Positions 1 to 9,118 of a DNA stretch of 64,000 nt are shown here, piece after piece (position 1 is the first letter of the stretch; every line of letters begins with the position of its first letter). Below the pieces are notes generated by a model that was given only the letters and a program-made list of their open reading frames with translations, did not search any database and was not told the origin of the DNA. The DNA comes from Ramlibacter terrae (GTDB lineage: Bacteria; Pseudomonadota; Gammaproteobacteria; Burkholderiales; Burkholderiaceae_C): positions 5,022,001 to 5,086,000 of the forward strand of contig CP053418.1 of assembly GCA_013127575.1 (NCBI GenBank), given 5' to 3'. A program made the position numbers and the translations under genes.

Positions 1-832
1 CGCCTGCGGTGCTGAGCATGCTGCTGAAGGAACCCGGCAAGCTGCAGGGCGTCGACCTGGGGCGGCTGAAGCGCATCGGCTCCGGCGGCGGCCCGCTGGC
101 GGACTGGCTGGTGGAGCAGTTCGCCGAGAAGTTCGGCATCGAGATCGTCAACTACTTCGGCAGCAACGAGGGCGCCGCGCTGTCGTCGACGCCGCAGGAC
201 GTGCCGGACCGCCGGCAGCGCACGCTGTACTTCCCGCGCATCGGCGTGCCGGGCTTCGACTGGTCGCTGTCCAACTCGAAGAAGATCCGCACGCGGCTGG
301 TGGACTGGAGACCGGCCGCGACATCATCGCGCCCGGCCGCATCGGCGAGCTGCGCTTCCGGGGCCCGACGATCTTCAGCGGCTACTTCAACGCGCCCGAA
401 CTCACCGCGCGCGCCTTCGACGAACAGGGCTTCTACCGCACCGGCGATCTGTTCGAGATCGCCGGCGACCAGGCGCAGTTCTACCGCTTCGCCGGCCGCC
501 ACAAGGACATCGTGATCCGCGGCGGCATGAACATCTCGTCGGAAGAAGTCGAAGGCCTGCTGCTGGCGCACCCGAAGGTGCGCGAGGCCGCGATCATCGG
601 CTACCCCGACCCGGTGCTGGGCGAGCGCGTCTGCGCCGTGGTCGCGCCGCAGCCGGGCCAGTGCGTCGACCTGGAAGAACTCGTGGCCTTCCTGCGCAAC
701 GACGAGGGCGTGGCCGCCTTCAAGTGGCCGGAGAAACTGATCGTGGTGGAGCAGCTGCCGCGCAACCCGCTGGGCAAGGTGCTCAAGCGCGAACTGCGGC
801 GCCTGCACGCGCCGGCCGGAGCGGTGGCATGA
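1..832 (+). CDS. Acyl-CoA synthetase / AMP-dependent ligase (C-terminal part, 5' end outside window)
   Basis: C-terminal half of an adenylate-forming acyl-CoA ligase, which activates a carboxylic acid to its CoA thioester using ATP. Visible family motifs are NYFGSNEGA (the region equivalent to the YGxTE motif), YRTGDLFE, GRHKDIVIRGGMNISSEEVE (hinge region) and the C-terminal NPLGKVLKREL carrying the catalytic lysine. The reading frame enters from before base 1. It is broken near 303, where GAC-TGG-AG reads correctly if one C is restored to give CCTGG; the rest continues in the new frame to the TGA at 830-832. The stop overlaps the next start as ATGA, so it is translationally coupled to the hydrolase and belongs to the catabolic operon. 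The substrate cannot be told from sequence. Confidence 0.88.
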   Translation, partial: ACGAEHAAEGTRQAAGRRPGAAEAHRLRRRPAGGLAGGAVRREVRHRDRQLLRQQRGRRAVVDAAGRAGPPAAHAVLPAHRRAGLRLVAVQLEEDPHAAGGLETGRDIIAPGRIGELRFRGPTIFSGYFNAPELTARAFDEQGFYRTGDLFEIAGDQAQFYRFAGRHKDIVIRGGMNISSEEVEGLLLAHPKVREAAIIGYPDPVLGERVCAVVAPQPGQCVDLEELVAFLRNDEGVAAFKWPEKLIVVEQLPRNPLGKVLKRELRRLHAPAGAVA

Positions 833-1521
833 AGCCGGTGCTGCTGCTGGTGACCGGCATGCTCAACGATGCCTCGGTGTGGGAGGACGTGGCGGCCGAA
901 CTGCGACCGAGCGCCGACGTGCGCATCGCGACGCCGGTGCAGGAGAGCATCTCGGCGATGGCCGGCGCTGCGTGGACGCTGGTGGACGGCGTGCCGGCCG
1001 ATGTGCCGCTGGTCGTCGCCGGCTTCTCGCTCGGCGGCTATGTCGCCATCGAAATGCTGTCGGCGCCGAGGCGGCCGCTGCGCGCGGCGGCGCTGGTCTC
1101 CACGTCCGCGCGGCCGGAGTCGCCCGAAGGCGCGGCGACGCGCGAGAAGACGATCGCCGCAATGGGACGGGATTTCCCGCGCGTGGTGGATGGCGTGGTG
1201 CAGTTCGGCACCGACGCGCCGACCCCGGAACTCGCCGCGCGCTTGCGCACCATGATGCTCGGCGTCGGCGCCGAGACGGCCATCCGGCAGCACCGCGCGA
1301 TCATGGCGCGCGCCGACCACCGCGCCGCACTGGCCGCGCTCGACCTGCCGGTCACGGTGCTGGTCGGCCACGCGGACCGCATCACGCCCCCGGAACTCTC
1401 GCGCGAGATCGCCGCGCTGGTGCCGGGCGCGCAGCTCGAAGTGATCGCAGGCGCGGGCCACATGCTGCCCGCCGAACAGCCGCACGCCGTCGCCACCGCG
1501 TTGCGGCGCGTGCTCGCCTGA
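829..1521 (+). CDS. Alpha/beta-fold hydrolase
   Basis: A 230-residue alpha/beta hydrolase with an intact frame. The nucleophile elbow is GFSLGGY (about residue 67), the acid is in GHADRITPP (about residue 185) and the catalytic histidine is in GAGHMLPAEQP (about residue 208), so the Ser-Asp-His triad is complete. The start ATG at 829 overlaps the ligase stop (ATGA). There is no signal peptide, so it is cytoplasmic. Members of this family in aromatic or ester catabolic operons hydrolyse esters, lactones or C-C bonds. Its place between an acyl-CoA ligase and a Bug receptor suggests a step in breakdown of the imported compound, but the exact reaction is not deducible. Confidence 0.85.
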   Translation: MKPVLLLVTGMLNDASVWEDVAAELRPSADVRIATPVQESISAMAGAAWTLVDGVPADVPLVVAGFSLGGYVAIEMLSAPRRPLRAAALVSTSARPESPEGAATREKTIAAMGRDFPRVVDGVVQFGTDAPTPELAARLRTMMLGVGAETAIRQHRAIMARADHRAALAALDLPVTVLVGHADRITPPELSREIAALVPGAQLEVIAGAGHMLPAEQPHAVATALRRVLA

Positions 1522-1552
1522 CACGCAGACCAACAACCAAGGAGACAAGCCC

Positions 1553-2533
1553 GTGACCCTTCGCCCACTCTTCCGGGCGCTCTGCGCCACGCTGCTCGCC
1601 GCCGCCCTGCCGGCCGGTGCCCAGACCTTCCCCGACCGTCCGGTGCGGGTCGTCGTGCCCTTCGCGGCCGGCAACACGCTCGACGCGTCGCTGCGCCAGC
1701 TGGCCGAGGAGTTCCGCAAGAACACCGGGCAGCCGATCCTCGTCGACAACAAGCCGGGCGGCGGCGGCACCATTGCCGCCATGGCCGTGGCGCAGGCGCC
1801 GGCCGACGGCTACACGCTGCTGATGTCGAACACCAGCATGTTCGCGATCAACCCGCACACCTTCGCCAAGCTGCCGTACGACGCCGACAAGAGCTTCAAG
1901 CCGGTCACCGGCTTCCTCGGGGCGTCGCTGGTGCTCGCGGTCAATGCGGCCAACGTGCCGGCCGGCACGCTGAAGGAATTCGTCGCCTGGGCCAAGGGCA
2001 AGCCGGCGGGCGGCGTCTCCTACGCCTCGTTCACCGCCGGCAACTCCTCGCACTTCGCGGGCGTCATCCTGAACAAGCAGGCCGGGCTCGACATGGTGCA
2101 CGTGCCGTACAACGGATCGCCGCCGGCGGTGCAAAGCCTGGTCGGCGGGCAGGTACATGCGGCCTTCCTGCCGCTGCTGGCCGTGAAGCCGCACGTCGAG
2201 TCGGGCAAGGTCAAGGTGCTGGCGATCTCCACGCCCAAGCGCTCGCCGCTGCTGCCCAACGTGCCGACCTTCACCGAGGAAGGCTTTCCCGACATGGAGA
2301 TCTACATCTGGTCGGGCATCTCGGCGCCCGCCGGCACGCCCGACGCGGCCATCGCGCGGCTGAACACCGAGTTCAACAAGGCGCTCAACACGCCCGACAT
2401 CCAGCAGAAGTGGCGCGCCATCGATTTCGAGCCGCTGCCGATGACGCCTTCGCAGTACCACTCGTTCGTGCAGGCCGACAGCAAGCGCTGGGCCGAGGCC
2501 GTGCGCATCTCCGGGTTCAAGGCGAGCGAATGA
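1553..2533 (+). CDS. Bug/TctC-family tripartite tricarboxylate transporter substrate-binding protein
   Basis: Periplasmic solute-binding protein of the Bug (TctC) family, greatly expanded in Burkholderiales. It has a Sec signal peptide (hydrophobic LCATLLAAALPAGAQ, cleavage after AQ near residue 24) followed by the family opening FPDRPVRVVVPFAAG and the typical GGGGTIAAMAVAQAPADGYTLL block. The frame is intact (326 residues). The start is GTG at 1553, preceded by GGAGA. No TctA/TctB membrane partners are present, which is usual for orphan Bug proteins that share a transporter encoded elsewhere. It probably captures the substrate of the surrounding catabolic operon, perhaps an aromatic or other carboxylate. 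Its stop overlaps the next start (ATGA at 2530). Confidence 0.93.
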   Translation: MTLRPLFRALCATLLAAALPAGAQTFPDRPVRVVVPFAAGNTLDASLRQLAEEFRKNTGQPILVDNKPGGGGTIAAMAVAQAPADGYTLLMSNTSMFAINPHTFAKLPYDADKSFKPVTGFLGASLVLAVNAANVPAGTLKEFVAWAKGKPAGGVSYASFTAGNSSHFAGVILNKQAGLDMVHVPYNGSPPAVQSLVGGQVHAAFLPLLAVKPHVESGKVKVLAISTPKRSPLLPNVPTFTEEGFPDMEIYIWSGISAPAGTPDAAIARLNTEFNKALNTPDIQQKWRAIDFEPLPMTPSQYHSFVQADSKRWAEAVRISGFKASE

Positions 2534-3497
2534 GCAAGCTGGATTTCGTCTCGCGCCTGCGCGTGCCGGTGGTGGCCGCGCCGATGTTCCCGGTCTCCGG
2601 GCCCGATCTCGTGCTGGCCGCGTGCCGCGCCGGCATCGTCGGCGCCTTTCCCACGCCCAACGCGCGGCCCATCGCGGTGCTCGACACCGGATGCGCGAGA
2701 TCGCCGACGGCCTGGCCCGCGCGCGTGACGCGCAGCCCGCGGAATCGATCGGCCCGTGGTGCGCCAACCTCGTCACGCATTCGTCCAACACCCGCCTGCC
2801 CGAAGACCTTCAGCTGGTGGCGCGCTACAAGCCGCCGCTGGTGGTCACGGCGCTCGGCAGCCCCAAGCCCGCGATGGAGACGGTGCACGGCTACGGCGGC
2901 CTCGTCATCGCCGACGTCACGAACCTCACGCTGGCCCGCAAGGCCGTGGCCGCGGGCGTCGATGGGCTCGCCTGCATCTGCAGCGGGGCCGGCGGCCACA
3001 CCGGTTCGCTCTCGCCCTTCGCCTTCGTCAGCGCGGTGCGCGAGTTCTTCGACGGGCTGGTGGTGGTCGGCGGCGCGATCAGCGACGGCTGGGGCGTGGC
3101 CGGCGCCGTGGCGGCCGGCGCCGACATGGTCTACATGGGCACGCGTTTCATCGCCACGCAGGAGAGCATGGCCGACCCGGCCTACAAGCAGATGCTGGTG
3201 GACAGCACGTCCGAACACATCGTGGTCAGCGCGGGCCTGACCGGCACGCCCGCGAGCTGGCTCAAGCCATCGCTGCGTGCACGCGGCATCGACCCCGACA
3301 ACCTGCCGGCCGCGCCGCCCCGCAGCTACGACAGCAGCGACGTCGACAAGCCCTCGCGCTGGCGCGACATCTGGGCCGCGGGCCGGGGCGTGGGCGCGAT
3401 CAAGGCGGTGGCGCCGGTCGCCACCGTGGTGCAGCAACTGCGCGCCGAGTACGACGCGGCCGGCCGCCGCTTCCAGGAGCGCACCCATGCGCGTTGA
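2530..3497 (+). CDS. Nitronate monooxygenase (2-nitropropane dioxygenase family)
   Basis: FMN-dependent TIM-barrel enzyme of the nitronate monooxygenase family. It opens with the family signature VPVVAAPMFPVSGPDLVLAACRAG and carries the GAGGHTG loop (about residue 155) with the catalytic histidine, then the phosphate-binding GAISDGWGVAGAVAAGAD and MGTRFIATQES. One break lies near 2692, where GACACCGGATG becomes an in-frame D-T-W-M if a T is restored (CCTGG). Total length is about 323 residues, normal for the family. Homologues in catabolic operons are often annotated as enoyl-reductase-like, so a role other than nitronate oxidation is possible here. Its 3' end overlaps the carotenoid oxygenase start by 11 bases. 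Confidence 0.88.
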
Positions 3498-4972
3498 AGT
3501 CGTCGACCGCATCCAGCCGACGCTCGTGCCCGGGGAGCACCCCTTCATGAGCGGCGCCTTCACGCCGAACTACGTGGAGGTGAACGCGAGCGAGCTCGAG
3601 GTGATCGGCGAGATCCCGCCGCGGCTCGACGGCGTGTACCTGCGCAACACGCAGAACCCCGTGCACCAGCCGCGCGGCACCTACCACCCGTTCGACGGCG
3701 ACGGCATGCTGCACCTGCTGCGCTTCGAACGCGGCCGCGTCGAATACCGCAACCGGTTCGTGCGCACGCACGGGTTCCGGCAGGAGCAGGAGGCCGGACG
3801 CGCGCTGTACGCCGGCCTGATCGACAAGCCGTCCCCTGGCGGAGCGGCCGGGCTGGGGCGCGCGCGGCGGGCTGCGCGACACGGCGGCCACCGACGTCAT
3901 CGTGCATGCGGGCCGCGCGCTCGCCACCTTCTACCAGTGCGGCGAGCCCTACCGGCTGGACGCGCGCACGCTGGAGTTCCGGGGCACATCGGCGTGGGGC
4001 GAGCGCGTGCTGCCCGACGGCGGCATCTCCGCGCACCCCAAGGTGTGCCCCCGCACCGGCGACCTTCTGTTCTTCAACTATTCCAAGCAGGCGCCGTACA
4101 TGCACTACGGCGAAGTGGACCGGCACGACAACCTGGTCCACTACGTGCCGGTGCCGCTGCCCGGCCCGCGGCTGCCGCACGACATGTGCTTCACCGAGCA
4201 CTTCGCGATCCTCAACGACTTTCCGCTGCACTGGGACGAGGCGCTCCTCGCCCGGGGCAAGCACAAGCTGGCCTACCACGCGGACCGGCCTTCGCGCTTC
4301 GCGATCGTTCCGCGGCGGAACGCGCCGCAGGGCGCGGTGCGCTGGTTCGATGCGAGCCCCACCTACGTGCTGCATTGGCTGAACGCGTGGGAAGAAGGCA
4401 CCGAGATCGTCCTGCACGGCTACCACCAGGCCACGCCCATGCCGCGCGGCGGCTACGACAACAAGGGCGCCACGCTCGGCCCGGAACGCTATGGCCCGAC
4501 CCTGTACGAATGGCGTTTCGACCTCGCCACCGGCCGCACCACCGAGCGCCGGCTCGACGAGCGCCTGCTGGAATTCGGGATGATCAACGCGCGCTACTGG
4601 GGCCAGCCGCACCGGTATTCGTACAACATGATCGCGCACCCCGGCTCCTTCCTGTTCGACGGCATCCTGCGCCACGATCACGTGGGCGGCGCATCGCAGC
4701 AGTACCTGTTCGGCGCAGGCCGCTTCGGCAGCGAGTCGCCGATGGCGCCCTGCCACGACGCAAGCTCCGAAGACGACGGCTACGTGGTCAGCTTCGTCAC
4801 GGACCTGAACGAAGACCGCTCCGAATGCATCGTGCTCGACGCCCGCGACCTCGCGCGCGGCCCGGTCGCGCGCATCCTCCTGCCGCATCGCATCAGCAGC
4901 GGCACCCACGCGTGCTGGGCGGATGCCAGCGAACTTTCTCCCGCCACCGCTTTCGAAGGAACGCAACCATGA
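3487..4972 (+). CDS. Carotenoid oxygenase family (retinal pigment epithelial RPE65 / lignostilbene dioxygenase type)
   Basis: Non-haem iron(II) dioxygenase that cleaves a conjugated C=C bond in carotenoids, apocarotenoids or stilbenes. After repair it has about 494 residues, the usual family length. The N-terminal LDGVYLRNTQNP and HPFDGDGMLH are family hallmarks. Histidines sit where iron ligands are expected: ISAHPK (about residue 182), PHDMCFTEHFAILNDFPL (about 230) and GTHACWAD (near 472); the fourth, which should be a histidine near residue 290 in the propeller, could not be assigned with certainty. One break near 3833 is repaired by removing one C before CCTGG. The TGA overlaps the thiolase ATG. 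Whether it acts on lignin-derived stilbenes or on terpenoids is open; the operon context (ligase, thiolase, epoxide-hydrolase-like protein) favours a degradative role. Confidence 0.88.
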
Positions 4973-6204
4973 CCGCTCCCGTCTACATCCTCGGCGGCTA
5001 CCAGACCGACTTCGCCAAGGCTGGGCCCGCAACGGCCAGGACATCTCGGACATGACGCGCGAAGCGACGCTGGGCGCGCTGGCCGCGAGCGAACTCTCGC
5101 CTTCCGCGATCGAAAGCATCCACGTCGGCAACGCCTTCGGCGAACTGCAGCGCCAGCAGGCCCACCTCGGCGCCATGGTCGCGCAGGTGGTGCCGGAACT
5201 GTGGGGCGTGCCTGCGATGCGCCATGAAGGCGCCTGCGCTTCGTCGTCGCTGGCCGTGCTGACCGCCATGGCGGAGATCGAAGCCGGCCGCTACGACTGC
5301 GTGCTGGTGCTGGGCGTGGAGGAGTTCAAGAACCTGCCGGGCAACGAAGCTTCGGTCAACCAGAACGCCGCCGCGTGGCAAGGGCACGAAGACATCGATT
5401 GCACGTTCATGTGGCCTGCCGCTTTCGGGCGCGTGGCGCAGGAGTACGAGCAGCGCTACGGCCTCGATCGCCGCCACCTGAACCGCATCGCCGAGATCAA
5501 CTACGGCAACGCCAAGCGCAACCCCGCTCGCGCAGACGCGGAAGTGGAACTTCGACGAACTGAGCTTCACCGACGACGACGAAGCCAACCCGGTGATCGA
5601 GCCCGGCACGCGCCGGCAGGACTGCGGCCAGATCACCGACGGCGCCTGCGCGGTGGTGCTGGCGTCGGCGCGCTTCGCGCAGGAGCATGCCCGCCGCATG
5701 GGGCGCAGCTGGACCGGACGGCGCGCATCGCCGGATGGGGCCATCGCAACGCCGGCCTGCGCCTGCTGGACAAGTTCGAGCGCAGTCGCGGCGAAACCTA
5801 CGTCTTCCCGCACCTGCGCACGGCGCTGGAAGATGCGTGGCGGCGCGCGGGCGTGGCCGGCGTCGATGCCATGGACGGCGTCGAGACGCACGACTGCTTC
5901 ACCACGACCGAATACGTCGCCATCGACCACGGGACTGACGCCGCCCGGCGAAAGCTGGCGCGCGGTGGAAGACGGCAGCATCGCCCCGGGCGGGCGCTGC
6001 CCGGTCAACATGAGCGGGGGGCCTCATCGGCTGCGGCCACCCGGTGGGCGCCACCGGCGCGCGCATGCTGTTCGATGCGGCGAAGCAGGTCACCGGCCGG
6101 CCGGCGCCTGCCAGATCGAGGGCGCGCAGCGCATCCAGACGCTCAACATCGGCGGCTCTTGCGCCACCGTGGTGAGCTTCGTCGTGGAAGGAGCCGCGCA
6201 ATGA
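4969..6204 (+). CDS. Thiolase-superfamily acetyl-CoA acetyltransferase (SCP-x type)
   Basis: Thiolase-fold enzyme of about 410 residues, expected to cleave a 3-ketoacyl-CoA. The acyl-accepting cysteine lies in HEGACASSSLAV (about residue 89), the HDCFTTTEY segment around residue 307, and the C-terminal glycine-rich GGLIGCGHPVGATGARM around residue 348 with the second catalytic Cys/His. The chain is broken about six times (near 5026, 5545, 5710, 5935, 6015 and 6092); the first and third are repaired by restoring CCTGG. The sequence ends with QTLNIGGSCATVVSFVVE, characteristic of SCP-x-like thiolases that often work on large side chains such as sterol or terpenoid acyl groups. It overlaps both neighbours by ATGA. 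Confidence 0.85.
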
Positions 6205-6608
6205 ACGCCGCCAGCGAAGAGCGCCAGATCGAGGTCTTCCGCACGATGGCGCGGGCCTGGCACGAGCAGGACTGGGCAACCTGCGCGAACCTGTTCGCCG
6301 AAGACGGCGTGCTGCATTCCGTGATGCTGCCGCCCATCGTCGGGCGGCAGGCGATCTACGACCGCATCCACAAGCTGGGCGGCGACCACAAGAAGGTGAC
6401 GCTGCACATCCAGCGCATCGGCGTGACCAACGGCGCGCTGTTCGTGCAGCGTGTCGACGAAGTCGTCATCAACGGCAAGAGGGGCGAGTGCCCGGTGGTC
6501 GGCGTCATCGAGTTCGCCGGCGACAAGATCGCGCGCTGGTCCGACTACTACGACCGCGCCACGCTCGCCCGCGCGGCCGGCTACACCCCCGAGCAGGAAC
6601 ACCACTGA
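6201..6608 (+). CDS. SnoaL-fold / limonene-1,2-epoxide hydrolase-like protein
   Basis: A compact intact 135-residue protein with the NTF2/SnoaL cone fold. The limonene-1,2-epoxide hydrolase catalytic Asp-Arg-Asp arrangement appears present: VQRVDEVVI supplies Arg and Asp, and the C-terminal GVIEFAGDKIARWSDYYD supplies the second Asp, matching the family ending G-x-I-x-x-W-x-D-Y-F/Y-D. It could hydrate an epoxide, or act as an isomerase or binding protein, as many SnoaL proteins do. The start ATG at 6201 overlaps the thiolase stop, and the SDR begins one base after its stop. Its presence beside a double-bond-cleaving dioxygenase and a thiolase suggests catabolism of a cyclic or unsaturated, perhaps terpenoid, substrate. 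Confidence 0.75.
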   Translation: MNAASEERQIEVFRTMARAWHEQDWATCANLFAEDGVLHSVMLPPIVGRQAIYDRIHKLGGDHKKVTLHIQRIGVTNGALFVQRVDEVVINGKRGECPVVGVIEFAGDKIARWSDYYDRATLARAAGYTPEQEHH

Positions 6609-6609
6609 C

Positions 6610-7594
6610 ATGCAAGCCACGACGCTGCCGGCCAAGCCGCAGAACGCCCCGCTGAAGAAGATCGTCTCGTTCTACGTCCGGTTCACGCCGAGCTACAGCA
6701 AGATCGGCTACCACGCGCGCAAGCTGCTGTGGCGCCGCGTCGAGGCGGACTTCCGCGGCAAGACCTGGCTGGTGGTGGGCGGCAGCGAAGGCATCGGCGG
6801 TTCGGCCGCACGTTCCGCGGTGGCCGCGGGCGCCGGGTGATCTGCGTCGGCCGCGACGCCGCCAAGATCGCCGCCTTCGCGCAATCGACCGCGCAGCCGC
6901 GGCAGGTCGTCGCCGAGACGGCCGACTTCTCGCTGCGCAACAGCGTGTGGGACTGGTGGAGCGGCTCGAAGCCCGCGGCGAGAAGATCGACGTGCTGGTC
7001 AACAACGTCGGCATCCAGAAGCGCGACCAGATCATCACGCGCGAAGGGCTGGAGACCTCCTTCGCCACCAACATCCTGAGCCACTACCTGTTCACGCGCG
7101 AACTGCTCGCGCGCGGGATGCTGGCCGACGACGCGACGGTCATCGAGACCTCCTCGGGCGGCATGTACAACCATCCGCTGGTGGTGAAGGACCTCAACCT
7201 CACCGGCGACGGTTACGTCGGCGTGCGCGCGTACGGCTTGTCCAAGCGCGCGCAGGTGGTGCTGACGCAGTACTGGCGCGAGAAGTTCGCCGGCGGCGCG
7301 CGCCGCTTCTACGTGATGCACCCGGGCTGGGTGGATACGGCGGCGGTCGGCCGCTCGATGCCGCGCTTCCGCGAGACGCTGAAGTCGGTGCTGCGCAGCG
7401 ACCCGCAAGGCGCCGACACGATCGTCTACCTCGCCGCGCTGCGGCCGCGACAGGACCACGACGAAGCCATCTGGTTCGACCGCAAGGAGCGCGGCGCGCA
7501 CATCTTCCCGCGGACGCGGGAAACGAAGGACTCGCCGCAGACCTTGGTGGCGCTGCTGGAGTCGTACGCCGACCGGCCGCCCGGCGGCTGGTAG
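6610..7594 (+). CDS. Short-chain dehydrogenase/reductase (SDR) family oxidoreductase
   Basis: NAD(P)-dependent SDR of about 328 residues with an unusual 50-residue N-terminal extension (basic and aromatic, KIGYHARKLLWRRVEADF) ahead of the Rossmann fold. Visible motifs are the dinucleotide loop GGSEGIGG, NNVG after strand 4, catalytic Ser in ETSSGGMYN, and Tyr/Lys in AYGLSKRAQV. The C-terminal FYVMHPGWVDTAAV resembles the dehydrogenase/reductase SDR family member 12 (DHRS-12) group. Two breaks, near 6834 and 6955, are repaired by restoring CCCGGG and CCTGG. It starts one base after the preceding stop and closes the tightly overlapping block of the operon. Confidence 0.85.
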
Positions 7595-7613
7595 GAAGCG
7601 GCAGAATGGGCGC

Positions 7614-9103
7614 ATGAACGCCCCCGGGACCCCGCCCTGCTGCAACGCGCCGAGCGCCAGGCGCAGATCGTCGCCGCGCTCGAGCCGCTGCTGCCGCAAG
7701 GCGCGCTGCTCTGGAACCCGGAGGCGACCGGCCCCTACGAATGCGACGGCCTGACGGCCTACCGGCAGCGGCCGCTGGTGGTCGCCCTGCCGGAGACGCA
7801 GGAGCAGGTCCGGCGGTGCTCAAGGCCTGCCACGCGCTCGACGTTCCGGTGGTCGCGCGGGGCGCGGGCACCGGCCTGTCGGGCGGCGCGATGCCGCATG
7901 CGCTGGGCGTCACGCTGTCGCTGGCCAAGTTCAACCGCATCCGGGCGTCGATCCGGTTTCGCGCACGGCGCTCGTGCAGTGCGGCGTGCGCAACCTCGCG
8001 ATCAGCGAAGCCGCCGGCAGCTACGGCCTCTACTACGCGCCGGATCCGTCCAGCCAGATCGCCTGCACCATCGGCGGCAACGTGGCCGAGAACTCGGGCG
8101 GCGTGCACTGCCTGAAGTACGGCCTGACGCTGCACAACGTGCTGAAGGTGCGCGGCTTCACGGCCGCCGGCGAGCCGGTGGAGTTCGGCAGCGACGCGCT
8201 CGACGTGCCGGGCTACGACCTGCTGGCGGTGCTGGTGGGCAGTGAAGGCATGCTCGCCGTCACCACCGAGGTCACGGTCAAGCTGGTGCCGAAGCCGCAG
8301 CTGGCGCGCTGCATCATGGCGAGCTTCGACGACGTGCGCAAAGCCGGCGACGCAGTGGCGGCGGTGATCGCCGCCGGCATCATCCCGGCCGGCCCGGAGA
8401 TGATGGACAAGCCGATGACGGCGGCGGTCGAAGACTTCGTGCACGCGGGCTACGACCTCACCGCCGAAGCCATCCTGCTGTGCGAGAGCGACGGCACGCC
8501 CGAGGAGGTCGAGGAGAGAGATCGGCCGCATGAGCGAGGTGCTGCGTTCGTGCGGCGCCACCGCCATCGCCGTCAGCCGCGACGAACCCGAGCGGCTGCG
8601 CTTCTGGTCGGGCCGCAAGAACGCGTTTCCAGCGTCGGGCCGCATCAGCCCCGACTACATGTGCATGGACTCGACCATCCCGCGCAAGCGGCTCGCCGAC
8701 ATCCTGCTGGCGATCCGGAGATGGAGAAGAAGTACGGGCTGCGCTGCGCCAACGTGTTCCACGCGGGCGACGGCAACCTGCATCCGCTGATCCTGTTCGA
8801 CGCCAACGACGCCGACCAGTTGCATCGCTGCGAGCTGTTCGGCGCGGACATCCTCGAGACCAGCGTCGCCATGGGCGGCACGGTCACGGGCGAACACGGC
8901 GTGGGCGTGGAGAAGCTGAACTCGATGTGCGTGCAGTTCAGCGCCGAGGAGCGCGAGCAGATGCTGGCGGTCAAGCGGGCCTTCGACCCGAAGGGCCTGC
9001 TCAACCCGGGCAAGGTGATCCCGACGCTGAACCGCTGCGCCGAGTACGGAAAGATGCTGGTGCGCGGCGGCGGGTCAGCCACCCCGACCTGCCGCGCTTC
9101 TGA
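7614..9103 (+). CDS. glcD: FAD-linked oxidase, glycolate oxidase GlcD-like
   Basis: FAD-binding oxidase of the GlcD/D-lactate dehydrogenase family, oxidising a 2-hydroxy acid. N-terminal PP-loop RGAGTGLSGGAMPHALG and the FAD-contacting IACTIGGNVAENSGG with GYDLLAVLVGSEGMLAVTTEVTVKL are diagnostic. The C-terminal domain has NVFHAGDGNLHPLILFD (metal-site histidines) and GTVTGEHGVGVEK. After repair it has about 497 residues. Six breaks (near 7622, 7817, 7947, 8515, 8716 and 9071) interrupt it; several are repaired by restoring a G or C in CCGGG. No glcE or glcF follows because the next gene is convergent, so partners must lie elsewhere or it acts alone. It starts 19 bases after the SDR and probably shares its transcript. 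Confidence 0.88.
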
Positions 9104-9118
9104 GCCGACGCCCTCAGT

